DNA of 64,000 nt from Bacillus swezeyi (GTDB lineage: Bacteria; Bacillota; Bacilli; Bacillales; Bacillaceae). Made by a program: the position numbers and the translations under genes. The notes under the pieces were generated by a model, which worked only from the letters and a program-made list of their open reading frames with translations, searched no databases and was not told where the DNA came from. Shown piece after piece: positions 55,788-62,607 of this stretch; positions within the stretch are counted from its first letter, which is position 1, and every line of letters begins with the position of its first letter. The DNA lies in contig NZ_MRBK01000006.1 in assembly GCF_001969815.1 (NCBI RefSeq), forward strand, positions 434,001-498,000, given 5' to 3'.

Positions 55788-56004
55788 AAACCGCGGATCA
55801 CTTCCGCGGTTTCAGATTGTTGACAAAATTCTAAAATGAGTTTTAAGATTTTGTCATCCTTTCAGCGTGATTGAAAACCTTTGCAGTCTAGGAAGGTCGA
55901 GCATCGGAGCGGAGCGAATGTTGGAATTCGTGAGCACCGACGCGCAGACCTGACATCGAATGCGAGGGTTTGTCGACACGCTGAAACCGCGGAGCACTTC
56001 CGCG
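55788..56004 (+). repeat. Interspersed repeat element copy 3 (short form), flanked by a duplicated hairpin
   Basis: Core 55814-55983, about 170 bp. It keeps the left arm AGATTGTTGACAAAATTC with an imperfect stem, TTTCAGCGTGA, TTTGCAGTCTAGGAA, GAGCATCGGAGCGGA and the right end GAATGCGAGGG...GTCGACACGCTGAA. The middle part around the TTTCACAGGACGTGATGACGG segment of copies 1 and 2 is deleted. Flanks 55788-55812 and 55984-56004 are the hairpin AAACCGCGGA-KCAC-TTCCGCG; the right copy keeps the T tract. It lies between the convergent genes iolU and azoR2. Confidence 0.85.
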
Positions 56005-56010
56005 TTTTTT

Positions 56011-56646
56011 TTAAAATGTCCGCCCCAGTTCCTTCGCCCGGGCGATCGCATTTTTTTTGATTTCCTCTGCTTTATCAGGCTCTGCGTTATGTCCTTCTAT
56101 AAATAAACCTTCAAATGACGGAACCCCGAAAAACTGCATCATGATGCTGATATAGCGGTGGCCCATTTCAAGATCGGCCGCCTGCCCTTCCGAATAGTAG
56201 CCGCCTCTCGCCTGGATGTGCAGCGCTTTTTTGTCCGTTAACAGCCCGATCGGACCTTGCTCCGTATATTTAAACGTTTTCCCTGCTACAGCAACCGCAT
56301 CAAAATAGGCTTTCATCACCGGGGGAAAAGAGAAATTCCATAGCGGTGTGACAAATACATATTTGTCTGCTGCGACAAATTGTTCGCTCAGCTCATTCAG
56401 ACGGCCGACCTTGGCTTTTTCATCCTCAGAAAGCTGATCAAAACCCGAACCCGACTGAAGCTTACCCCACCCGCTGAAAACATCTGCATCAATTTGCGGA
56501 ATGTTTTCCCGATAAAGATCGAGATGGATCACCTCATCATCCCGATGCGCCTCTTTGTAAGAATCAATAAATGCTTTTCCCGCCGCCATGCTGTAAGAGG
56601 CTCTTTCATCATGAGGGTGTGCTGTAATATAAAGAGTTTTCACCAT
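56011..56646 (-). CDS. azoR2: FMN-dependent NADH azoreductase AzoR2 (YvaB)
   Basis: Flavodoxin-fold quinone/azo reductase of 211 residues, the same length as B. subtilis AzoR2. The FMN phosphate site is [19 protein letters not shown] near the N-terminus; the isoalloxazine site is [20 protein letters not shown] near residue 98; [10 protein letters not shown] follows near 148. It reduces quinones and azo compounds with NADH and protects against thiol stress. A regulator gene (mhqR type) is not adjacent. Its terminator is the right-hand hairpin copy of repeat element 3. Confidence 0.92.
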   Translation of the reverse strand: MVKTLYITAHPHDERASYSMAAGKAFIDSYKEAHRDDEVIHLDLYRENIPQIDADVFSGWGKLQSGSGFDQLSEDEKAKVGRLNELSEQFVAADKYVFVTPLWNFSFPPVMKAYFDAVAVAGKTFKYTEQGPIGLLTDKKALHIQARGGYYSEGQAADLEMGHRYISIMMQFFGVPSFEGLFIEGHNAEPDKAEEIKKNAIARAKELGRTF

Positions 56647-56813
56647 TTCTGCAACCTGCCTTTCTTTTGTTGTTTGTTAGTATGAGAAACGTCCCGACAA
56701 ATATTCAGAAAGCCGAAAAAAAGGCGATATCACTTCTAAGTTTGTCCATTGCTAAATCATTTTTTTCGTATAAAATATATCATTCTTATTTCACATTAAA
56801 AGGAAGTATCAAA

Positions 56814-57689
56814 ATGCTAAAAAACAAAAACGAGTATAAAAATTTGCCGCGCCTATGGTCTGAATTAGCTTATGCAGGAGAAAAACGGGTTCCCCAGCCA
56901 ATCGATTCGACAGCAGGTTCATGGCCGACCTTTTTCTTAAAAAGGGATCAATTCGGCGATTTCCTGGATCCTGACGGATGTCCCATCGCTTTTGACATCC
57001 GTCACCCTGATACAATCGACTTTGAAGGTGAAGAGCTCGAAAATGTGAGGCAAATCTTAAAAAACCTCACTCCTGAACAAATTACGATGGCCGAATACTG
57101 GGGGTCGGGTCCTGCGACGAAGCAATGGACGCCGATCATTGACCGTCTGATTGATACGTACGATTTAACGCCTGCAAGAGCAGCCAGATTGCTCGCGAAC
57201 GTCCAGGCTGCCATCAACGATACATTTGTTGTCGTCTGGTACTTCAAATACCGCTGGGAAATTCCGCGACCGAATCAGCTAGATCAAAAGCTCCGCACCA
57301 TCATTTGCACGCCCAAATTTCCCGCATACCCTTCAGGCCACGCCGGTATTTCCGGCTGTGCGGAAGTCGTTTTAAGCTATTATTTCCCGACTGAAGCGGT
57401 GAGATTGAGAGAGCTTGCTGAGGAAAACGCGATGTCAAGAGTGTACGGCGGTGTTCATTACAATGTAAATGGTGAAGGAGGCCTCAGACTTGGAAGACAA
57501 ATCGGCCGCATCATCGTCAACGAACTGAAAAACCAGCGTGATTCAGACATGGTCAGAATAGACATTCCGGAATTAGAAGATCGCCAGGCGGACCTTCCTC
57601 CGCCGCCTTACAGACAAGTGATTCCGTTTCCAAGGGGACGCGAGTGCAGTTCATTGCTTGATCCGAGAGAGGATCCGTCCGCAAGATAA
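56814..57689 (+). CDS. Vanadium-dependent haloperoxidase / PAP2-fold protein
   Basis: Protein of 291 residues with the complete vanadate/phosphate pocket of the haloperoxidase-PAP2 superfamily: KYRWEIPRPNQ (Lys and Arg), PAYPSGHAGISG (Ser-Gly-His), and SRVYGGVHYNVNGEGG (Arg and His). The long stretch before the first motif is typical of bacterial vanadium haloperoxidase-like proteins rather than of membrane PAP2 phosphatases. No signal peptide or membrane helix. AAAGGAAG precedes the ATG at 56814. Monocistronic, divergent from azoR2. Halogenating activity is not proven by the motifs. Confidence 0.8.
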   Translation: MLKNKNEYKNLPRLWSELAYAGEKRVPQPIDSTAGSWPTFFLKRDQFGDFLDPDGCPIAFDIRHPDTIDFEGEELENVRQILKNLTPEQITMAEYWGSGPATKQWTPIIDRLIDTYDLTPARAARLLANVQAAINDTFVVVWYFKYRWEIPRPNQLDQKLRTIICTPKFPAYPSGHAGISGCAEVVLSYYFPTEAVRLRELAEENAMSRVYGGVHYNVNGEGGLRLGRQIGRIIVNELKNQRDSDMVRIDIPELEDRQADLPPPPYRQVIPFPRGRECSSLLDPREDPSAR

Positions 57690-57694
57690 AAAAG

Positions 57695-57727
57695 AAGGGA
57701 TAAAAGATGAGCTCTTTTATCCCTTTG
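57695..57727. terminator. Bidirectional terminator, overlapping the trhO end
   Basis: AAGGGATAAAAGA and TCTTTTATCCCTT form a 13-bp perfect stem with a 5-base loop. The last codons and stop of trhO lie in the right arm. Confidence 0.8.
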
Positions 57728-58685
57728 TTGCGTTTTCTTCTTCATTCAATTTTTCAAGTCTCAGCCGAACGTCTTCTTCAGACAGACCGTGCTCTTGTAC
57801 ATACAGATTTCGCGGATGAATCCGGCATTCATGAGTACAGCCGCGCAAATAGCGGTGTTCATTTTCTTCCGAGCACAAAATTTGCTTGTTGCATTCCGGA
57901 TTAGCACAGTTGACATACCGTTCACACGGTTCATCTGTGAAATAATCCCTGCCGACAATGACGTGCTCTTTTTGATTGACAGGAACGCTGATTCTTTCAT
58001 CAAAGACATAGCACTGACCGTCCCAAAGTTCACCTTGTACTTCAGGATCTTTTCCATAGGTAACGATCCCGCCGTGAAGCTGGGAAACATCTTCAAAGCC
58101 TTCTTTTTTCAGCCAGCCGGAAAATTTCTCACAGCGGATTCCGCCTGTACAGTATGTCAAAATTTTCTTTCCTTCAAGCTTTTCTTTGTTGCTGCGGATC
58201 CATTCAGGCAAATCGCGGAATGCTTTAATATCAGGTCTGACCGCTCCGCGAAAATGGCCCAAATCATACTCGTAGTCATTCCGGGCATCCACGACAATCG
58301 TGTCTTCACTCCGCATGGCTTCATAGAATTCTTTTGGTTCGAGATAGTTTCCCGTTAGTTCATTCGGGTCAACATCATCTTCAAGACGAAGCGTTACTAT
58401 CTCATCACGATGACGGACATGCATTTTTTTGAATGCGTGCTGTTCCGCCTCATCTATTTTAAACACCATATCCTCAAAACGGGGATCGTTTTTCATTTCG
58501 TTCATATATTGCTCCGTCTGTTCCACCGTTCCGGATACAGTCCCGTTTATTCCTTCACTTGCCACAAGGATGCGCCCCTTCAATCCTAAGTCTTTGCAGA
58601 ATTGAAGATGATCTTGTGCAAACTGTTCAGAATTGTCGATATGAACATATTTATAGTACAACAATACTCGGTATTGATTTTTCAT
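57717..58685 (-). CDS. trhO: tRNA uridine-34 hydroxylase TrhO (rhodanese family, YbfQ)
   Basis: Enzyme of 322 residues that hydroxylates U34 in some tRNAs, an early step toward mo5U. An N-terminal acylphosphatase-like domain (1-100; [16 protein letters not shown]) is followed by a rhodanese domain (about 125-225) with the active Cys in [14 protein letters not shown], then a Cys-rich tail ([23 protein letters not shown]). Single gene with its own terminator. Confidence 0.92.
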   Translation of the reverse strand: MKNQYRVLLYYKYVHIDNSEQFAQDHLQFCKDLGLKGRILVASEGINGTVSGTVEQTEQYMNEMKNDPRFEDMVFKIDEAEQHAFKKMHVRHRDEIVTLRLEDDVDPNELTGNYLEPKEFYEAMRSEDTIVVDARNDYEYDLGHFRGAVRPDIKAFRDLPEWIRSNKEKLEGKKILTYCTGGIRCEKFSGWLKKEGFEDVSQLHGGIVTYGKDPEVQGELWDGQCYVFDERISVPVNQKEHVIVGRDYFTDEPCERYVNCANPECNKQILCSEENEHRYLRGCTHECRIHPRNLYVQEHGLSEEDVRLRLEKLNEEENATKG

Positions 58686-58885
58686 GTTATCCTAACCACC
58701 TATCTGTCACTTTCTTTATGCGAATTAAATTATGGAATTATAAACCATTTATATTATAAAAACCCTCAGTCATATTCAAACAAAACCTTGTCATCATTTC
58801 AATACAGCCGCTTGGATATTCCATCAATCAAATGTTAAGAATTCTATCACTTATCATGATTTTATGCAAGCAAACCAGCTTTGCA

Positions 58886-59092
58886 TTAAAGGTTTTCTAA
58901 TAGATTTGTGATAAATTCCCAAAATCCCGGGACATCTTGACATAGGAGCATGTCCGCTTTTTCACAAATTTTCATTTTCAGCTCTTGTTCAAGGTCATCC
59001 CTTTCTTGATAGGATGTGTTTCTTAATTTGTTCTTGATCATCGGTGTAAAGCTTTCCAGCAGTTTCTCAATATCTTCATTGTGCAGGTTCAA
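58886..59092 (-). CDS. rsoA: RsoA, co-sigma factor of SigO
   Basis: Protein of 68 residues that resembles sigma region 2.1-2.2 only (LESFTPMIKNKLRNTSYQERDDLEQEL). In B. subtilis RsoA (79 residues) binds SigO and core polymerase, and the two together act as one sigma factor. The start is TTG at 59092, 2 nt after the sigO stop, with GGGGAAAG in front, so the genes are translationally coupled. The short length, position and partner make the call firm. Confidence 0.88.
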   Translation of the reverse strand: MNLHNEDIEKLLESFTPMIKNKLRNTSYQERDDLEQELKMKICEKADMLLCQDVPGFWEFITNLLENL

Positions 59093-59094
59093 TT

Positions 59095-59658
59095 TTATCT
59101 TTCCCCTTCCCCTTTAGAATTCAGCATATTTCTGATTTTTTCTATTGCCCTTTTGTGAATTTTGGAAATATTTTGTCTCGATTCGCCTAAAGAGTCAGCT
59201 ATTTCCTGCATGGAAGCGCCATGAAGGTAGATTTGCGTCAGCACTTCCCTTTGTTTACGCGTCAATTGCAAAAACGCCTCATAAATACTTTGATCCTGAA
59301 GATGCTTGCTTAAATCTTCCTCCCCGTTTAAATAATCGTCAAATGCATCCCCGCGAGGAGGCTCTGTGATGTTTGAATCCCCGTCAACGATCAGCGGAAA
59401 GCGCTGCCGGTTTTTTCTTACTCTTTTATCAAAATCGACAGAAAATATCCGGATCATTGAGTTGACATATTTAATAATCCGGATATCTTTGTAAAATTGC
59501 TTAAACTCAAGATCAAGAAATTCTGCCTCCTCTGAATCCGGATGCTCCATGACATGACGAAAAAGCCGATCACACCGGGGATCGCTTAAAAAATGCTTCA
59601 CAAGCGGATGCTCTGTGATCTCCTTCATTTTCGAACGCAGCAAAGCTTGATCAATCAT
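59095..59658 (-). CDS. sigO: Sigma factor SigO (YvrI)
   Basis: Atypical sigma factor of 187 residues. The C-terminal region 4 helix-turn-helix is clear (LTRKQREVLTQIYLHGASMQ; ESRQNISKIHKRAIEKIR), while region 2 is incomplete and is completed by RsoA. It directs oxdC-yvrL, yvrJ and its own operon in B. subtilis in response to acid. TAGGAGGCGG precedes the ATG. Upstream lies a 41-bp block that is similar to the one before the divergent yvrJ and is a candidate SigO promoter. Confidence 0.92.
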   Translation of the reverse strand: MIDQALLRSKMKEITEHPLVKHFLSDPRCDRLFRHVMEHPDSEEAEFLDLEFKQFYKDIRIIKYVNSMIRIFSVDFDKRVRKNRQRFPLIVDGDSNITEPPRGDAFDDYLNGEEDLSKHLQDQSIYEAFLQLTRKQREVLTQIYLHGASMQEIADSLGESRQNISKIHKRAIEKIRNMLNSKGEGER

Positions 59659-59667
59659 AAAAAACCG

Positions 59668-59708
59668 CCTCCTATTTATTTAAATGAAAGAAATGAAAAA
59701 AAAGTAAA
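59668..59708 (-). promoter_or_regulatory. Candidate SigO-RsoA promoter of sigO-rsoA
   Basis: On the minus strand this 41-bp block aligns without gaps to 59767-59807 (yvrJ): TTTAC near its start, TTTCATTTA in the second half, then TAGGAGG. About two thirds of positions agree. Confidence 0.5.
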
Positions 59709-59766
59709 CTCATTTCTTCTATTAACATGCAAACATAAGTTCTATTTTAAAGAAAATAGTTCTTTG

Positions 59767-59807
59767 CTTACATTTTTCTTACTTTTGTCACTTATTAACA
59801 TAGGAGG
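59767..59807 (+). promoter_or_regulatory. Candidate SigO-RsoA promoter of yvrJ
   Basis: CTTACAT, 15 bases later TGTCACTTA, then TAGGAGG. It matches the sigO block over its full length and shares ACAT-N15-CACTTA spacing with the oxdC upstream region. Confidence 0.5.
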
Positions 59808-59815
59808 TGGTTTAG

Positions 59816-59965
59816 ATGGACTCAGCATTCATTGAAGAAGCCGCAAAGCAAATCGGCAATATCGGCTTTCCGGCTGTCTTGTCTCTTTACCTTTTGACCC
59901 GGTTTGAAAAGAAAATTGATGAACTGATCGACTTAATGAAAGAAAAAAACGGCTCGGTTGATTGA
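59816..59965 (+). CDS. yvrJ: YvrJ-family small protein
   Basis: Peptide of 49 residues: a hydrophobic N-terminal half (IGNIGFPAVLSLYLLTRF), probably a membrane helix, and a charged amphipathic tail (EKKIDELIDLMKEKNGSVD). It is typical of the YvrJ family. TAGGAGGTGG lies just before the ATG. In B. subtilis yvrJ is in the SigO regulon; the shared upstream block supports that here. Its stop codon lies inside the candidate promoter of oxdC. Function unknown. Confidence 0.82.
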   Translation: MDSAFIEEAAKQIGNIGFPAVLSLYLLTRFEKKIDELIDLMKEKNGSVD

Positions 59966-59989
59966 CATCCACCCACGTTCTTTCACTTA
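59962..59989 (+). promoter_or_regulatory. Candidate SigO-RsoA promoter of oxdC-yvrL
   Basis: TTGACAT (59962-59968) and TTTCACTTA (59981-59989) keep the same spacing as ACAT and CACTTA before yvrJ. The block starts in the yvrJ stop codon, 72 nt before oxdC. Confidence 0.5.
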
Positions 59990-60060
59990 ACATGACAGAA
60001 GGGGAAAACGAAAGGCCTTTCAGCACTCCTTTCATTCTGAAGAAAGAGGGGATATTCACA

Positions 60061-61215
60061 ATGGAAAAAAGCAAACAAATTCCAGATCCGATCAGAGGAG
60101 AAAAAGGAGCGAAAACGAAAATTCCTCACAATATTGAGCGCGATCGCCAAAATCCTGACATGCTCGCTCCGCCTGAAACAGATCACGGAACCGTATCAAA
60201 CATGAAGTTTTCATTTTCCGATGTCCACAACCGCCTGGAAAACGGCGGATATGCCCGGGAAGTAACGGTTCGCGAACTGCCGATTTCAGATAAACTTGCA
60301 TCAGTCAATATGAGGCTGAAGCCTGGCGCCATCAGAGAGCTGCACTGGCATAAGGAAGCCGAATGGGCTTATGTGATCTATGGATCGGCACGGATTACAG
60401 CTGTCGATCAAGACGGCAGAAATTTTATTGAGGATGTGAAGGCAGGCGATTTATGGTATTTCCCGTCAGGAATTCCGCATTCGCTCCAAGGACTCGAAGA
60501 CGGCTGTGAATTTATACTCGTCTTTGACAACGGATCTTTCTCTGAAAACAGCACCTTCCAGGTGACGGATTGGCTGGCACATACGCCTGATGATGTTATT
60601 GCTGGAAACTTCGGCATTTCAGAAGAAGTCATTGCATCTCTTCCTTCAAAAGAAAAATATATTTTCCAAAAAACAATTCCCGGACTGCTTGAGAAAGACA
60701 AAGTCGACAGCCCGAACGGAACGGTTCCGGAATCTTTCAGCTACAAATTGCTTGAACAGGAGCCGATTGTTTCAAACGGCGGCAAAGTGTGGATTGCCGA
60801 TTCCACGAACTTTAAAGCTTCGAAAACAATTGCTGCTGCCTTGGTGGAAGTGGAACCCGGCGGGATGAGGGAACTGCACTGGCATCCGAATACAGACGAG
60901 TGGCAGTACTACATTTCAGGAGAGGCGAAAATGACGGTCTTCGCGGCTGACGGACATGCGCGGACATTTGATTACCAGGCGGGCGATGTCGGCTATGCAC
61001 CGTTTGCGATGGGGCACTATGTCCAAAATACAGGCGATACGCCGCTGCGATTCCTTGAAATTTTCAAAGATGATCATTATGCAGATGTGTCTTTAAATCA
61101 ATGGCTTGCGCTCGTTCCCGATGAGCTTGTCCGCGAACACCTTGATGTGGGCGATGAATTTATGCAAACGCTTTGCAAAGTGAAGCACCCGGTCGTTAAA
61201 TTTGAAGAAAAATAG
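60061..61215 (+). CDS. oxdC: Oxalate decarboxylase OxdC
   Basis: Bicupin manganese enzyme of 384 residues that turns oxalate into formate and CO2 and consumes a proton. Cupin 1 has HWHKEAEWAYV, cupin 2 has HWHPNTDEWQYY; each supplies the His/Glu Mn ligands. The lid motif SENS has its Glu at residue 162, the position that marks decarboxylases rather than oxidases; this also supports the ATG at 60061 (AGAGGGG upstream) over the longer open frame from 59962. First gene of the acid-induced SigO target operon. Confidence 0.96.
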   Translation: MEKSKQIPDPIRGEKGAKTKIPHNIERDRQNPDMLAPPETDHGTVSNMKFSFSDVHNRLENGGYAREVTVRELPISDKLASVNMRLKPGAIRELHWHKEAEWAYVIYGSARITAVDQDGRNFIEDVKAGDLWYFPSGIPHSLQGLEDGCEFILVFDNGSFSENSTFQVTDWLAHTPDDVIAGNFGISEEVIASLPSKEKYIFQKTIPGLLEKDKVDSPNGTVPESFSYKLLEQEPIVSNGGKVWIADSTNFKASKTIAAALVEVEPGGMRELHWHPNTDEWQYYISGEAKMTVFAADGHARTFDYQAGDVGYAPFAMGHYVQNTGDTPLRFLEIFKDDHYADVSLNQWLALVPDELVREHLDVGDEFMQTLCKVKHPVVKFEEK

Positions 61216-61217
61216 CC

Positions 61218-61258
61218 ATCCAGGCTTGCAGAAAGCATATTTCTGCAGGCCTTCCGCT
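61218..61258 (+). terminator. Weak hairpin after oxdC
   Basis: GCTTGCAGAAA and TTTCTGCAGGC can pair, followed by TTCCGCTTTT. The T tract is broken, so it may only dampen read-through into yvrL. Confidence 0.4.
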
Positions 61259-61293
61259 TTTACATACATATCATGAGAGGAGCTGTCAGCACC

Positions 61294-61692
61294 ATGAAAC
61301 CATTCGCAGTATTCTGTTTATCGGTCATTTTCGTTTTTATTGCCCACTTTCTCGGCATCTCGATCTTATTTCACCTGCCGGGCGCGTTTTATCAGTCGGC
61401 CGGATCGCTGCTTCTTTTTACGATGCTGTATGTCGGTCTGTCTTTCTTAATTGAGCCGGCCGAAAAGCTGATTATATCTCTCCTCAAATTGATCAGCCTC
61501 AATAAATGGGCCGCTTTTTTTGCCGCCGAGATGACCACGATTCTATTTTTATGGACAGTCGTCTTTGCCGCGGATGAATTATTGGAGGATATTTTACTGA
61601 CGACTTCGGCTGAAGTCCTAATTGCCGTTTCGTTTTTCGCAGTCGATAAATGGCTTTATCCGCAGCTGCAGAAGTTCAATACAATCAGCTAA
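61294..61692 (+). CDS. yvrL: YvrL, membrane regulator of SigO-RsoA
   Basis: Membrane protein of 132 residues with four hydrophobic segments (about 1-30, 35-58, 72-98, 103-118). In B. subtilis YvrL follows oxdC, is made from the SigO-dependent promoter and lowers SigO activity, so it gives negative feedback. ATG 61294 gives a typical membrane start; an in-frame ATG at 61273 is possible, but GAGGAG lies between the two and favours the later one. Identity rests on position and membrane pattern. Confidence 0.82.
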   Translation: MKPFAVFCLSVIFVFIAHFLGISILFHLPGAFYQSAGSLLLFTMLYVGLSFLIEPAEKLIISLLKLISLNKWAAFFAAEMTTILFLWTVVFAADELLEDILLTTSAEVLIAVSFFAVDKWLYPQLQKFNTIS

Positions 61693-61812
61693 ATCATGTT
61701 ATAAAGTTTTGCGGATGTCTCCCTTTTATTTCAATGAAACATGTCTGCCAACTTTATCATTTGCATGAATGTTATAAACTGGATGTACAAAGTGAAAAGG
61801 AGGTTTTCTCTA

Positions 61813-62298
61813 ATGAAAAAAGTGAATTTCAGACAGGGAATGACCTTCAAAGAAATCGGCGAACAGATGCAAAGCTATGTGACCGCTTATTGGAAAAAAA
61901 CGCTAGACGATCATCAGGAAGCGTTTTTAAAAGCGTTTCCCGAAATGGAGGATGCGACTTATGGCCTTTACTTGGATAAACTGCTGCCGCCGGTATTTGA
62001 AAGCCTTGAACAATCCGGCTTCATAACGATTCAAGATCCGAGAAAAGGCGATTTTTTCATCGGAAAAGGTTTGAATTTTAGACACTCCATGGAAAAATGG
62101 GGAGCTGAAAACTGCCGCTCAAGGGTGTTTTGGGCGGTCATCGGTGATCAGCAGCAAAAGCCGATCGGCACACTGCTCTTTGATTTCTTCCACTCCCATG
62201 CCGGATTTGACGTACCTCTTGCCCCGCAGATTTACACGTTGGAAGAAACGGAAAGAGACCGGATTGTTGCCGCAGTGAAACAGATAAAGGAGACATAA
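61813..62298 (+). CDS. Hypothetical soluble protein
   Basis: Protein of 161 residues without a membrane segment or signal peptide. Seen features are a helical N-terminus (FRQGMTFKEIGEQMQSYVTAYW), a middle segment FFIGKGLNFRHSMEKWGAEN and ending VAAVKQIKET. AAAAGGAGG lies 7 nt upstream of ATG 61813, a strong site; the frame is open to 61741. I do not recognise the family. It follows yvrL by 120 nt in the same direction but seems independent. Confidence 0.65.
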   Translation: MKKVNFRQGMTFKEIGEQMQSYVTAYWKKTLDDHQEAFLKAFPEMEDATYGLYLDKLLPPVFESLEQSGFITIQDPRKGDFFIGKGLNFRHSMEKWGAENCRSRVFWAVIGDQQQKPIGTLLFDFFHSHAGFDVPLAPQIYTLEETERDRIVAAVKQIKET

Positions 62299-62335
62299 TA
62301 CCAGCGCTTAAAGAAGGAAGTCCAGATTAGCTGCA

Positions 62336-62482
62336 ATGGTTTTTGTAGTCACATTCACCGTCCAGGTTTTGCTCACGATCTTGAACAAAGAATGGCTTGC
62401 CTCGGCTTTCATCCTCAACTTCCTGATGTCGTTTACGGCCGTTTTGTTCTTAACAATCGGTGTAAAAAAATTAATCAAATGA
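62336..62482 (+). CDS. Small hydrophobic protein, possibly a truncated gene
   Basis: Peptide of 48 residues with two membrane segments (VFVVTFTVQVLLTIL; SAFILNFLMSFTAVLFLTIG) and the basic tail VKKLIK. It resembles the second half of small two-helix DUF2798-type proteins. There is no good ribosome binding site before the ATG, so the true start may be lost. A strong terminator follows 16 nt later, which supports past or present expression. Confidence 0.35.
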   Translation: MVFVVTFTVQVLLTILNKEWLASAFILNFLMSFTAVLFLTIGVKKLIK

Positions 62483-62496
62483 GAGGCATAAGCTGC

Positions 62497-62526
62497 AGCC
62501 GCTGGGTCATCCAGCGGTTTTTTTCT
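62497..62526 (+). terminator. Terminator upstream of the acetylhydrolase-like gene
   Basis: CCGCTGG and CCAGCGG form a perfect 7-bp stem with a 5-base loop, then seven T. Confidence 0.85.
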
Positions 62527-62607
62527 TACACTACATTATATGTTGCAACCAACCGCCCCGCCGATTCGTTATGTATAAGACCAAAATCATCCATAAGGGA
62601 GAAAATC

